NCBI GenBank assembly: GCA_964017185.1
Contig: OZ024869.1
Span: 54,896,761 to 54,960,760, forward strand
Direction: 5' to 3'
DNA length: 64,000 nucleotides
Origin: Rugalucina vietnamica
Lineage: Eukaryota; Mollusca; Bivalvia; Lucinida; Lucinidae
Of the stretch, positions 1 through 10,645 are shown in pieces. The notes beneath the pieces are model-generated. The model saw only the letters and a list, made by a program, of their open reading frames with translations, did no database searches and was not told where the DNA came from. Both the position numbers and the translations under genes were made by a program. The stretch's first letter is position 1; the number at the start of each line of letters is the position of its first letter.

Positions 1-1145
1 CGCATGCATATATTTTAAAACTAATTGGTTTTCTGAAGAAAACGTTAGGAGCAACGTGGTTCTTTGTTCTAACCATTCAAAATAAGTATGATTTTTTAAC
101 AGTAACTGTTATAGAAATTAAAATCACAAACTTTAAAATATGCTTAACTTTAAGCCAATAGTATATACTAAAAGCGTCAGTGATGCAAGTAAAGACTTCA
201 ACGTTTACAAGATCGTTTAGGTGGCATTCTTATGGCCTAAATTTGTTGCTTCACAGATAACCTGAAAGGTCATGAACGTGTCCATTTTGTACAGAAGATA
301 TTGACTCTAAGAGTGCAACATGAATCCCTTTTTTTTTTTACCTATTTTACAGTTTGAGAAGTCAGTGTATTAATGGAGAAACTGTGAATGAAATAGCTAA
401 TTATTTTCCTCAGGAAACTTCGATTAAGAAAATGAAGAAATCCAACTTACCGGCTGGATCTGTGCTACTAGCGTCAACAAACTAACTGATAGAAAAAAAA
501 TGAAATCATAAATTAATGTTATTGTTAGTTGTAAGGGTAATTGATTTCCAAGGTCATTTGATAGAGAGTCCTTAAGATTCAAGAGGACTGATAGCGAGAA
601 AAAATAATTAGGTTGTTTCCGAAAAATCCGCTTTTAAAATGAATAAGGTGCATGCTCATAGAACAATAAAAAGGGTGAGGCTACATAGTTTGCACTGTTT
701 TGTGTCCCCTCTCCCCCATTTGCCAATACTTCAATACCCATTTTAAGTTCGATATAAGAAGGTCATTTTACTACTTTAGCACGAACATGCACACGATAAA
801 TGCATGTAATTCGATAAGAAGAAATGTGAAGGACAAATCCTACTTCTATAGGGAGATTAACTGTACTTGAGAATAGATATAAAATATGGCTCAAACAATC
901 TGTCTCTTTGTTCTTGAAGTGGTTTACTAATGCATTCTAAAAGACAGTTTGCATAAATTACTTCAATTACTTCAATATATATATAAATGGATTGTCAAAC
1001 TTTAAAATTGATTGAGTACCTCGAAAATCTGCCCATGCACAGTTACAGAATTAAGCAATGGGCGAAAATTAGCTACCTTAAAACCCCTATAAATTTGTCA
1101 AAATTGTTTCAGCATAACAATTCATGAACATCTTCAATATATGTA
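1..1145. other. AT-rich stretch without recognised feature
   Basis: I see no coding frame, RNA gene or repeat shared with the rest of the window. It has short homopolymer runs (T near 330) and stop codons in all frames at high density. It is probably intergenic or intronic DNA. Confidence 0.5.
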
Positions 1146-1361
1146 TATATCTGTAAAAAATAAAAGGAAATAAAAAATAAACTAAGATCCTTTAAAAGTA
1201 GTGAGCATATTAATGAGAAAAGGGATGGGCCATACCGCGGTTTCGACTATTTAAGCCTCTTCAGTGACCCTTTACATTTGGCAAAATGGAGCCAAACAGA
1301 AACTTTAAACAGAATAATAGTCGATACAAAGACTAGCATTATCCAAACGCTGCCAAATATA
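1146..1361 (+). repeat. F1 repeat, left part (boxes A and B)
   Basis: Box A (from AAACTAAGATCCTTTAAAAG to CATTTGGCAAAATGG) and box B (ACTTTAAACAG to CAAAGACTAGCATTATCC) recur almost unchanged at 2473-2720 and, more diverged, at 55572-55674 and 56630-56945. The copy is interrupted after GCCAAATATA by the TIR element at 1362 and resumes at 2295. It is non-coding and of unknown class. The box order C-A-B-C seen elsewhere suggests a tandemly organised ancestral unit. Confidence 0.75.
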
Positions 1362-2294
1362 CACATGGAAATAAGTTAGGGAACACCTGTAATAATGTGA
1401 CCACCATTTTTAGACTGTGAATATATTTCTTTGTAACAATTATGAAAAATGTTTTGATAAGTTGTCAAAATCTGTGGTATCCAAAGTTGCATCTTTGTGA
1501 AAATGGTTAGCATCAAGCAAACACTGCGGCGGAGAACGGCCATCTTTTATTCAGAAAATGTTTGCTAAATTTAAGAAACACACTGCTAGTCTTTACGATA
1601 ACTTCATTATTTGAACTCACATTGTCGTAATTTTTCGTAAGCATAAAGCTGAGACATTGCTTGTTGAACTTTGATCATAAATTCTTTATTTTCTAACCGA
1701 CTGTCGGCGGTAGGTCCATACTTTTCCGGGGGTAGGTTTCACGATCACGTTTTGTTCTTTGGGTATACATTTTGCAGGTTGTAAATGTTAGGCCAGATAT
1801 TCGATATGACCCTTCAGAAATCTAAACATGCGCGTTCTGGTTATAGTGTCCTAGCTGAATTATTATTTTACGGCTTTATTTGCAAATTTTCCAAGAATTT
1901 TGCTTTCCATAGAAATCAATGCAAACTGTAGATTTTGTATGATTAGTTGGTTTTGAGATTAAGCATGAAGTTTTAGGTCCGAAGTCGTTCACTCATTCAG
2001 AACGATCAGATTCAACATTTTATTCATGTTTTGCTTTCAAAAAATGAGTTTTGCGGTGTGCAGAAGCAAAAAGGCAAACTTGTTTTCAGTAAAAGTGGAG
2101 TTTTTCACATATGGCATATTGTATCCTCCATAGCACAAAGACAAAATGTTGTGAATTTCCATAAATTGGTCTGTAGCTAGGCCAAAGTATGAAATATATG
2201 TGATAAAAATTTCAGTATCGCCAGAAGAAAAGAAAATGGATTTTTTCAAACTTTCCCCAAGGGCTAAAAGTGTTCCCTAACTTATTCCTATGTG
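1362..2294. mobile_element. 933-bp TIR transposon inserted in F1
   Basis: The ends are inverted: CACATGGAAATAAGTTAGGG on the left against CCCTAACTTATTCCTATGTG on the right, with one mismatch. TATA flanks both ends. The uninterrupted sibling of the target, GCCAAATATAAATTAAAGG, is at 2722-2740, so the insertion and the TATA (or TA) duplication are supported inside the window. There is no convincing transposase; the 70-codon minus frame at 2037-2249 is unremarkable. It is probably a non-autonomous Tc1/mariner-like element; the superfamily is inferred from the TA-type target only. Confidence 0.75.
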
Positions 2295-2780
2295 TATATA
2301 ATTAAAGATGGTTAGAAAATGAATCTAAACCGATAATGAATTTCTGAATTCTCCAAATACCCTCGCTGATCTCAAAGGACCAAAAGGAAAATATAATCTG
2401 CACTATGGATGATGTATGGGGAGACTGTTTAGGGCCGCTACACGGCACAACACAAGCTGCGTAATAGCAAATAAAAATAAACTAAGATCCTTTAAAAGCA
2501 GTGAGCATATTAATGAGAAAAGGGATGGGCCACACCGCGGTTTCGACTATTTAAGCCTCTTCAGTGACCCCTTACATTTGGCAAAATGGGGCCAAAGAGA
2601 AATACTGTAATTTTGCAACTTTAAACAGAACAGTCGATACAAAGACTAGAGAAATACTGTAATTTTGCAACTTTAAACAGAATTATAGTTGATACAAAGA
2701 CTAGCATTATCCAAACGGAGCCAAATATAAATTAAAGGTGGTTTGAAAATGAATCTAAACCGATAATGAATTTTTGAATA
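2295..2780 (+). repeat. F1 repeat, boxes C-A-B-C
   Basis: This continues the copy cut at 1361. Box C (2303-2470) carries CTCGCTGATCTCAAAGGACC and a TGCACTATGGATGATGTA segment. Then come box A (2473-2590), box B with a short internal duplication (AGAGAAATACTGTAATTTTG at 2597 and again near 2649), and the start of another box C (2729-2780). That second C is broken at GAATA by the next transposon. The 64-codon plus frame here is a chance frame in repeat DNA. Confidence 0.75.
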
Positions 2781-3300
2781 CAGTCCAATCTGTCTTAAGC
2801 AAGCCCTGTATTAAGCAAGCACCTGTCTTAAGCAAGCACTTTCATCCCCCCCCCCCCCCCCCCCCCAATTGATTTTACATGTAAATGAACCTCTATTAAG
2901 CAAGCACCTGTCTTATGTGGCCAGAGGCCACTAGTTTCTGTCCCAATTTTGGCTTTAAGCAGCCACTCATTTCATCAATTACATAAAATATAACTATTTT
3001 GACAAGGATATTTAAACTCTTGTCAGGTGTCAAAATTGTCTTCACACCTTCCAGATGCCATAATTCATTGTTTATTGTCTCTAAAGATAATCCTAGACAA
3101 CTTGTCTGGGCATTCTTGATAATTTAGTGACAATTACCACTGACAGCGGCAGTGCTATTATTTATTCCTACATTAGCTGAGATGGTTTGGTTAGGTAGCA
3201 CACCCTAGTGTTAGAACAAATCCTCTATTAAGCAAGCACCTGTCTTAAGCAAGCGATTTTAGTGTTTCCCTTGGCCGCTTGCTTAAGACAGGTTGGACTG
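2781..3300. mobile_element. 520-bp MITE with 24-bp TIRs
   Basis: It begins CAGTCCAATCTGTCTTAAGC and ends with the inverted form, one mismatch over 24 bp, flanked by TA on both sides. The TIR word CTGTCTTAAGCAAGC is repeated internally near both ends (about 2820 and 3238), giving subterminal repeats. A run of 21 C lies at 2846-2866. The target is F1 box C: the intact sibling reads GAATTCTCCAAA at about 2347. There is no coding capacity, so it is a non-autonomous DNA transposon of uncertain superfamily. Confidence 0.8.
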
Positions 3301-3481
3301 TACTCCAAAACATTTAAAGGTGTAGGAGTTGATTTCACAAAGTATGCATTTTCAGCAGAATGGCAAAATGTTATACGTTGTCCAAATATTGACGGAATCA
3401 CAGTGACGCTGAAAAGAGTATACCCTACTATAACTCCGTTTTGCGGGGGTGGGATATAATAAAGAATAAACAACAAAACCG
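3301..3481. other. Unassigned sequence between repeats
   Basis: This short unique-looking stretch carries overlapping frames on both strands (65 and 82 codons) that do not resemble a known family. It may be a diverged continuation of F1. Confidence 0.3.
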
Positions 3482-3600
3482 TGCATGTATGGATGATTTG
3501 ACTAAGCTGGTTTTCTGAGCAGGCTAAGACCCTATAAACGGTTCACCAGTATCAGGTAGGAGGCACAAGCAACACACGCAACACATCTATTTCTAATTGC
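3482..3600 (-). repeat. S repeat, partial
   Basis: Read on the minus strand this is the upstream half of the S family: the 'GCTTGTGCCTCC...' box, the 'ACTGGTTAACCGC' box and the 'TCAAACCATCCATACA' box, diverged. S is the commonest dispersed repeat here, with about 17 copies in both orientations and no coding frame. Confidence 0.6.
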
Positions 3601-3946
3601 CACAATGGGCGGGGTCCCAAAGTCACTCCCTGAAACCCCTCATGGCATAGTCGACATAGTTTTCACTTCCATGCAAATTTCGAGCAATGTCTCTTCCTCC
3701 TCGGTTCTCTAATCATTATGTGTCTCATTTCGGACTCAATATTTTATACATTTTCCAAACTGAATTTCCATAAAACTGAAGTTATCAGACTACGATGGTT
3801 TGTTGGTTGATTATCCAACTCAACAGCAAAGCAGACTACGAGGGGCGTTTGCTCTGCAAAACGAAGATGAGTCACAGATATCATTTTCTTTGGAGTACGC
3901 CAAAAATGTAAAGTGGTGAAAAATGAAAAGTTTTTGAAAACCTGTA
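3601..3946. other. No recognised feature
   Basis: Unassigned sequence with a 75-codon minus frame that has no recognisable domain. Confidence 0.3.
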
Positions 3947-4180
3947 AAGAGTCTCCCCGTACATCATCCATAGTGCAGACAATACTTTTACATCAGTAAT
4001 GATATTATGAGTAATTAGAAATTTATGCTCAGTTTAGGTACATTTATCTGAACAATTTTAATCGTTTGGCTCTATTTAGATTATTTGTCTGTCTATATTT
4101 GGCATCCCAGTTAAAATTGTAAAATTGCAGTAATTGTCTCTGTCTTCATTTTGCCAGATTTATAGGGAGACTGTTTCCCA
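3947..4180 (-). repeat. F1 repeat, diverged inverted copy
   Basis: The reverse complement holds the box C word TGCACTATGGATGATGTACG and, at about 4066-4160, a diverged box A-B junction with TGCAATTTTAC and CCAAATATAGAC. It is older than the plus-strand copies judging by its mismatches. Confidence 0.5.
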
Positions 4181-4442
4181 AAAGCACGTTTATGTATCTG
4201 ACTCATGTTTTGATAAATAATCACAAACTATTTATTTACAGTGTTTCTGCAGATGAATCAGCTGAAATTAAAGAAAATAATACAAAGCAAACGCACATCT
4301 TTTCAAAATATTGACAAGGCAATGAAAATCTGCCTAAGTTTGAAAAATATGTTGCCAAATGATCTAGAACAACTAAAACCGACGAGTTTACTGCTAGGAA
4401 TCTCCAAATGTTTAAATTTTACATTCAGTAGAATATAATTTT

Positions 4443-4815
4443 GTTTGAATTTATGCTTAACGTCCCAGTAAACACCCATGGTCATGTCGGGACGTTGCTT
4501 CCATTATATCATTCAAAAATTCAAAAAGTGCTTCACGTATAACCACCCAACTAAGCCAATAAGGCTTACATGTACGGATGGATTGACTTGAACCACTTTG
4601 ACTTGACGTTGCCTCCATTTTACCCCAAATAAGCATGTCATCACATCAAAAAGTGCTTCATATATAATAGCTCATCGCAGACCAAGCTATTAAGGCTTAC
4701 AATGTAAGGATGGTTTGACTTGAAAAACATCTGGGCAGACTCAGACCTGAGCGGTTCACCACAAATCAGATGGTCAGTCAGGGGCTTATAAGATTTGCCT
4801 TGAGACACAAGCAAT
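4443..4815 (-). repeat. Two tandem S repeats
   Basis: Two minus-strand S copies abut at about 4594. Each contains, on the minus strand, the zone that appears as CCATTTTA...CAAAAAGTGCTTCA on the plus strand and the 'AAGCC(T)TAT' box. Only the second retains the far box with 'CTGACCATCTGAT'. The first ends in GGGACGTTAAGC, the conserved 3' end of the family. Confidence 0.75.
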
Positions 4816-5347
4816 ACCATTTTAAGGCCAATCCCACAACTGTTTAAGTGACAACGCTTCAAGACGGTTGTTTCTTTTGAATCAGTTTAATTAGTACTTG
4901 AAGAAATTTTCTAAGTGAAACTGCTGATGGAAATGTCTTGCTAGGCCTAGTTCTGGCTGGAGAGTTCACATTTAAGCTACAAAATTAGGTTGGAACTATA
5001 CTCTAGGTGCAACAACATAATGATTTTCTAGTATTCCAGCAAATACATCTTTGGATTTGGAGACCATGACCCTTAACTTTATAAATAAGTATGCTGATTC
5101 ATCAATCACGTACAATATTTTGGACATTATGTACATGTATCTCAAAAGACGAATCAGTGTAGATACCGACAGCACGATACCCCCTGTAATCAATGGTACA
5201 TGTAAGTTCTTTAGCCAAGAAAGCTTATTGTGACGCTTGTGCTTTTTACGGACGTTGCCTGGTTGCTAAATCTCCTCATATCAAAATGGACATTTTATTT
5301 TATTTAATAAGATATTTATTTAAGGAAGATACATAACTGGTGTAAGT
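4816..5347. other. No recognised feature
   Basis: AT-rich, without repeats that I can match elsewhere. Opposed 60- and 65-codon frames at 4996-5233 show no domain. A GGTTGCTAA half-site like those in the mariner-type MITEs lies near 5260 and could be the eroded edge of the mariner that follows. Confidence 0.35.
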
Positions 5348-5740
5348 TTGCTAAAAGAAAGTATTCGTTTGATTAAAAAGAAGTTTGCTCTATCATTACA
5401 GGTTGTACGAATGCACCTTACCAGGTCTTTGCGAAAGAAGCGACCACAGCTGGCTTTCAATCAAGTGATCATCCATCAAAACAACGCCCCATCCTACACC
5501 GCAGCAGATACCATTCTTGACATCGTACTTTTAGGAGTCGTGGTTTTCCCGGAGCTGAAGAGACACTTCGAGGAACAAAGTTGGTCAAATCGGTTGAAGA
5601 TTTAATAAAAGTACTCAGTGTATTAGTGAAGACTAGTAATGCCAGATATACAACAAATGGGTTGATCGCCATGAAAAATGTGTGCACTTATATGGAGGTT
5701 ATGTTGAGGAGTAAAAAGAGATTCCACGAACAATCGTCTC
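5348..5740 (+). pseudogene. Degenerate mariner transposase fragment
   Basis: The frame from 5348 contains HQNNAPSYTAADTILDI and then FPELKRHFEEQ, the HQDNAPSHTA and FPELK blocks of mariner transposases. The second catalytic Asp of the D,D34D triad is Asn here (HQNNAP). About 20 residues that should hold the third Asp (the YSPDLAPSD region) are missing, so ILDIVLLG runs straight into FPELK. The C-terminal part continues in another frame from 5581 (TNGLIAMKNVCTYMEVMLRSK resembles the end of the family). The N-terminal DNA-binding half is absent. This is a dead fragment; no TIRs could be assigned. Confidence 0.75.
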
Positions 5741-5780
5741 TACCCGTGGACACTTTACAGAATATGACTGCCAATGGCCA

Positions 5781-6728
5781 ATCAGTTCCAAAGATCTTGT
5801 ATAAGTGCATATGTATCCGATGACCGGATTGGTATACGACTAACTCACTACTGGGACAAACGACCTAGTTAAGCTAACAAGCAACTTCGCAGTTATGTTA
5901 TAAAACACATTTCTGCATTGCATCAGAGTACAGAAATGTTTATTGATACCACGGGGTGTCAGAAAGTAGGTAAAGCAGTAACACTAAATTACTTGTCTCC
6001 TGAAAGCGTTTTGTGATTTGTTTCGTGATTTACAAACTCGGTAACGACCATGATAATTGGTTCTAGAAGATTGAAGTAATTTGTTCATTCAAAGATAATC
6101 ACATTAGCTGTTCATATATGGTAAAATGTTGTTATTTGTTACGAACAAACTAAGACAGATTCAAAATATATAGACAAGGTCTGTCTGTAAGCGAAACATT
6201 AATTCAACAACGCTGCAGGGGCCAATAATTTTATGACGATATACACTATGTGTAATTGTCTGAAAATCCATATATTTAACAGTTTTATACCAGTGCGAGT
6301 TGAGGCTTCTTGAGAGAAGCAGCAAGCTACATGGGAAGAAGCAGAACTAAGAACGAGGAGTAAAATTCAATTGAAGAGACAGCATTTAACCAGGAAGCAC
6401 CACGGGGTTGAACATTTAATTATTCTGCTTCTTACTTCCAGCTCCCGCTCAAATCTGGAAAAGTAAGAAAAAGGGTCTAAGAAAAGAAGCTCCCGGTTTG
6501 ATTTACATGTTTCTACTATTTTCAGATGGCATAAATGAAAAGAATTCACTGCCTTCCACTTCTAGAAGGCCTCTTCTGACACAAATCGCGCCCTAGCGTA
6601 TGAATTCGGTGCAACTGTACTACATGTATCTGCTCTACTGTACACTGACTCGATGAAGTGTGGATGAATTATCATAAGCGCTATTGTGAAACGGTAAATG
6701 TAGAAAAAAGAAGCGAAAATGGCAAAAT
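5781..6728. other. No recognised feature
   Basis: No repeat match or coding signal. A 60-codon minus frame at 6367-6549 is not recognisable. Confidence 0.35.
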
Positions 6729-6953
6729 TTGTTTTGTTTGTTTGTTTGAGTTGTGGGGTTTAGTGTCCCAGTCCACAGCTATGGTCATGTCGGCACGTTG
6801 CCTCCATTTTATGGAACTTTTACCCAAAATTAGGTTATCATGACAACACAAAAAGTGCTTTAAACCACCCAACTGAGCCAATAAAGATTATATATTGAAT
6901 AGATGGTTTGAATTGAACCACTTTTCCTGGGCAGGCTCAGGCCAGAGCGGTTA
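6729..6953 (-). repeat. S repeat, split copy (first part)
   Basis: A minus-strand S copy starting at its 3' tail (TTGTTTGTTTG, then GTGTCCCAGTCCACAGCTATGG) and running to GAGCGGTTA, where a 1.1-kb element interrupts it. The S sequence resumes after the element at 8068 with TTAGCCAGTAATCAGATGG. Confidence 0.8.
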
Positions 6954-8067
6954 AACCCCGTTCACGCTTGACCACGTTCTCATTTCGTCCTTACCACGTC
7001 TTAAAAGTCAAGAACGTAGTAAGGACGTGGTACGGTCTTGTAAGACGTGATAGGAACGTAGTAAGGACGTAGTGAAGTCTTGATGAACGTGGAGGTCTTG
7101 GTCAAATTTTGAACGTGCGGTCTTCATGGACGTGGTATGTGAACCTGTTGCAGGCCATCAAGACCTCACTACGTCTTCATAACGTCCGCGCCATGTCCAT
7201 CAGGTTCTAAATAAGACCATACGTCCATACGAACATACGTTTCTCGTACGTCCATACCACGTCCTATAATACTGGGCTGCGTTCCTATCACGTTCTTGCA
7301 GTTCCCATCACGTCCTCAGTAGGTTCTTACCATGTCCTCTGCGTTTTTATTAATTTTGATTTGACTCGTTCCCTCAAGCAATACGAGTACCTTACACGGC
7401 TTCAATCATTTCGAAATCAAAACCTGAACCGAGAAGTACAGTCGCAACACGATCTCCTTCAATGACACCAAAACTTACTTGGTGCACACGCAGATTGAAT
7501 GTTGATGATCTAGGAAAAGGCTTCACTATTGACATTAAACAGATTATTAGAAGAGTTGAGGATGGCGGTTCAGTAGTCGTTCTTCAACTGAGCACACTTA
7601 ATACATGGGTGAATAATCATTTATCAGTTAGAACGTGCTGAGAGCGTAATATGCGCGTTGCGTGAACTGCTTGGTCTTCGTGAGGACGTTGAAAGGAAGT
7701 AGTGGAAACGGGATGAGCTTGTTGAGCGCGTGGGTAGGACCTAGTGGAAACTTAAAGGACGTAGTGCGGATGTAATAAGGACGTGATGAGGATCATGGGC
7801 GGATCCAGAGGGGGGGGGGGGGCAGGGGGGTCCGGATCCCCCCCTGGAATTGCCAGAATATTAGTTTTTGCCATGTTAAAATTTTCCGTCAGACCCCTTC
7901 TGGGAATTTGGACCCCCCCCCCCCCCCCCCCGAGAAAATTTTCTGGATCCGCGCATGAGGATGTTGTATGGCCTTAAAAACCTGAAATTGTCTCATTTTC
8001 TCTTAGTCCTCGGATTGTTTAGGATATAGTAAAGACGTGGTGGAAACATGGACCCGTGAACGGCGTC
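6954..8067. mobile_element. 1.1-kb element with TTA duplication, GGACGTGG-rich
   Basis: It is inserted in an S repeat with a 3-bp TTA duplication (6951-6953 and 8068-8070). The ends share CCGTTCACG in inverted orientation. The first ~400 bp and last ~350 bp are packed with variants of CCACGTC/GACGTGG, AACGTAGTAAGGACGT and TACGTCC in both orientations, while the ~250-bp centre is ordinary sequence. TTA duplication with subterminal motif clusters fits PIF/Harbinger-type elements (inference). No transposase is present. A second small element is nested at 7795-7956. Confidence 0.65.
7795..7956. mobile_element. 162-bp GGATCC/poly-G MITE nested in the 1.1-kb element
   Basis: The ends are inverted (ATGGGCGGATCCAG and CTGGATCCGCGCAT), flanked by GAGGATC and GAGGATG, which would be a target duplication of about 6 bp. 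It holds long G and C runs (7811 onward and about 7912-7931) that can pair with each other, plus a GTCCGGATCC core. It is non-coding. The 64-codon frame across it is spurious. Confidence 0.6.
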
Positions 8068-8158
8068 TTAGCCAGTAATCAGATGGTAAGACAGTAGCGT
8101 AGAAGCTTTATCTGGAGGCACAAGCGGGCCATCTATTTGTTCAGGCCCCAGTTTGTGT
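8068..8158 (-). repeat. S repeat, split copy (second part)
   Basis: This continues the S copy broken at 6953: the 'CCAGTAATCAGATGG' and 'GGAGGCACAAGCGGGCC' boxes in the expected order, ending at a GGCCCCA boundary. Confidence 0.75.
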
Positions 8159-8460
8159 GTTTGAATTAAAACGTAAGGTCCCATTCAACAGCTATGGTCA
8201 TGTCCTGACGTTGCCTCCATTTTATTGGACTTTTACCCAAAATTAGGATGTTATATATGACATCTACAAAGTGCTTCAAATATAACTACCCAAGTAAACC
8301 ACTAAGGCTTATATGTATGGATGGCTCGACATGAAACCACTTTTTCTGGGCAGGCACAGACCTCAGCGGTTAACCAGTAATCAGATAGCCCTTCAGTAGT
8401 GTATACGCTTTGCCTGGAGGCACCGTGACTAGCAGCCGGCCTATTTCTTCAGGCCCCATA
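8159..8460 (-). repeat. S repeat, near full length
   Basis: One of the most complete S copies: on the minus strand, GGCCTGAAGAAATAGG, GTGCCTCCAGGCAAAGC, CTGATTACTGGTTAACCGCT, the CATCCATACATATAAGCC box, AAAATGGAGGCAACGTC and the tail ending near 8160. It shows the full family is about 300 bp. Confidence 0.8.
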
Positions 8461-8940
8461 TCTCCACATGACCATAACTGTTGCACAAGTAAAGAGAAGG
8501 GCATGTAGCTCGGAGTCAATGCTAATTGTTACGGCGAGCTGAACGCGGACATGAAATGCTAATTGTTACGCACAGATTTACTCAAATTATTGTTTGGATA
8601 AGAGAACATCGGTAAATGTTAGCTCCGGAAATTATGGGTTGTAGCGGTGTGTTTACTGTTTCCTTTCTAAAGCGATAGTCAGCACGTGGTAAAGATCGCG
8701 TCGTCCGTCCGGATAGCATATTTCAAGGGACTTTGATCTCAAACTAAAGTCTAGTACCGGAAGGGGTTATTGCGCATGCTTCAGCTAAACGCTGATCGAA
8801 AGATGTTTAGTTAATCCATAATCTAGTGAATATGGCGGCGCCCATGGACAGCCATCTTCTATTTTTAGTGTCAAGACAAAGAAGAGAGTATTTCAGTAGA
8901 CTGAAAAACACAGTAAAATAAATTCAAGCATCAAAGAAAG
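8461..8940. other. Unassigned sequence
   Basis: No coding frame or repeat match, apart from a small direct repeat (ATGCTAATTGTTACG at 8519 and 8556). Confidence 0.3.
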
Positions 8941-9041
8941 TGATAACCACTCCAAAAACCGAGGTGGGAAAAAAACTAAATTAACAATCAGGTACCTATA
9001 CCATGAAAACATATCGTAAGCCGAATGAGCAGCTATTTTCC
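8941..9041 (+). repeat. Retroelement 3'-tail fragment (P1 family)
   Basis: It carries CCACTCCAAAAACCGAGGTG, TATACCATGAAAACATATCG and TAAGCCGAATGAGCAGC, the conserved order of the P1 tail found intact at 39681. It is the reverse complement of the retroelement's transcribed strand. The Mutator-like MITE at 9042 is inserted at its CTATTTTCC. Confidence 0.75.
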
Positions 9042-9541
9042 TAGTCTGACTAGTCAGCCGTCAAAATGTAAGTATCATACCTAAGGTTCATTTTGCCGTC
9101 TGACTCCAGCACATTCTCAAAAAGCCAAGCTGTCGGCCACTTTTGGGTGACATCCATTATTACAGAATAACAAGTTTTTATATAAAACAAATGGTGCAAA
9201 ACACTGTAAAACAAAATATAAAAACACACCTCCATTTGAAAAATGCTAAAATATATCCAAATTTTGTTGTTTTGTAAAAGAAATCCCTTCAATGTGGCTG
9301 ACATGCTTTCTTCAAAAATTGCATCTCAGGAAGGGAACTGCGAACACTCTGATTGGCTCTGACCCATCACATGACCAAATCAACCAATCAGATGAGGGCA
9401 TTCCCATAAAATCAGTGGCTAAAAACAGCTTGCAGTGATATTTATAGTAATTGGGATTTCATCAATGGAAGGAAGTCAGACGTCAAAATGATAAACAATC
9501 AGGTATCAAAAATTCATTTTGACGGCTGACCCGTCAGACTA
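9042..9541. mobile_element. Mutator-like 500-bp MITE, copy 1
   Basis: The ends are TAGTCTGACTAGTCAGCCG and the inverse, with about 25 bp of TIR and two mismatches (ACTA against ACGG in the stem). The 9-bp target duplication CTATTTTCC lies at 9033-9041 and 9542-9550. The 9-bp length is the hallmark of MuDR-type elements (established); the assignment here is inference. The 84-codon minus frame inside has no transposase features, so it is non-autonomous. It is identical to copy 2 in the translated interior. Confidence 0.85.
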
Positions 9542-9604
9542 CTATTTTCCCTACAGTCTTTGGGTGGGAATTTGGACACCCCCCTCCCCAATTGAAACCG
9601 TAAC

Positions 9605-9647
9605 AAAGATGGGCTGCTTGTGTCTCAAGGCAAAGCTAATAACTCAC
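9605..9647 (+). repeat. S repeat, split copy (left part)
   Basis: This carries GCTGCTTGTGTCTCAAGGCAA, the S 'lipid-like' upstream box, and is cut by MITE copy 2 at ATAACTCAC. It resumes at 10148. Confidence 0.6.
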
Positions 9648-10147
9648 TAGTCTGACTAGTCAGCCGTCAAAATGTAAGTATCATACCTAAGGTTCATTTT
9701 GCCGTCTGACTCCAGCACATTCTCAAAAAGCCAAGCTGTCGGCCACTTTTGGGTGACATCCATTATTACAGAATAACAAGTTTTTATATAAAACAAATGG
9801 TGCAAAACACTGTAAAACAAAATATAAAAACACACCTCCATTTGAAAAATGCTAAAATATATCCAAATTTTGTTGTTTTGTAAAAGAAATCCCTTCAATG
9901 TGGCTGACATGCTTTCTTCAAAAATTGCATCTCAGGAAGGGAACTGCGAACACTCTGATTGGCTCTGACCCATCACATGACCAAATCAACCAATCAGATG
10001 AGGGCATTCCCATAAAATCAGTGGCTAAAAACAGCTTGCAGTGATATTTATAGTAATTGGGATTTCATCAATGGAAGGAAGTCAGACGTCAAAATGATAA
10101 ACAATCAGGTATCAAAAATTCATTTTGACGGCTGACCCGTCAGACTA
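9648..10147. mobile_element. Mutator-like 500-bp MITE, copy 2
   Basis: Same length and TIRs as copy 1 and, by eye, the same sequence throughout, but with its own 9-bp duplication ATAACTCAC (9639-9647 and 10148-10156). The different duplication shows a second transposition rather than a tandem copying of the first element. Only 106 bp separate the two. Confidence 0.85.
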
Positions 10148-10645
10148 ATAACTCACTGACCGACCACCTGATTATTGGTTAACCGCTCAGGTCTGAGCTT
10201 GCTCAGAAAAAGTGGTTTAAGTCAAACCACCCATCATAAATTCTTGAATAATTTGGACCTAAAGACGTAGATAGGTTGCTTGTGCCTCCAGGCAAAGCGT
10301 AAGTGGTTTAAGTCAAACCACCCATCATAAATTCTTGAATAATTTGGACCTAAAGACGTAGATAGGTTGCTTGTGCCTCAAGGCAAAGCGTAAACGCCCC
10401 TGACTAACTATCTGATTACTGGTTAACCGCTCAGCCCTGGGCCTGCCAAGGAAAAGTGGTTTAGAGTCGAACAACACTCGCATTTAAGCCTTTGTTGCTT
10501 AGTTGGTCGGTTATATTTAAAACTCTCTTTGGATTTGGATGTCATGACATCCTAATTGTGGGTAGAAGTTTCATAAAATGGAGGCAACATCCGTCCTGAC
10601 ATGACCTTAAATGTTGACTGGGACGTTAAGCATAAATTCCAACAA
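10148..10645 (+). repeat. S repeat with internal tandem duplication
   Basis: S sequence resumes with CACTGACCGACCACCTGATT and runs to GGGACGTTAAGCATAAATTC. A ~86-bp stretch starting AAGTGGTTTAAGTCAAACCA is present twice in tandem (about 10217-10302 and 10303-10388) with a single visible difference (CTCCAGG against CTCAAGG), so the duplication is recent. Confidence 0.75.

Noticed and set aside
9050..9910. Identical 84-codon minus frames at 9050 and 9656
   Set aside because: They are identical because the two MITEs are identical; no transposase or other domain is present.
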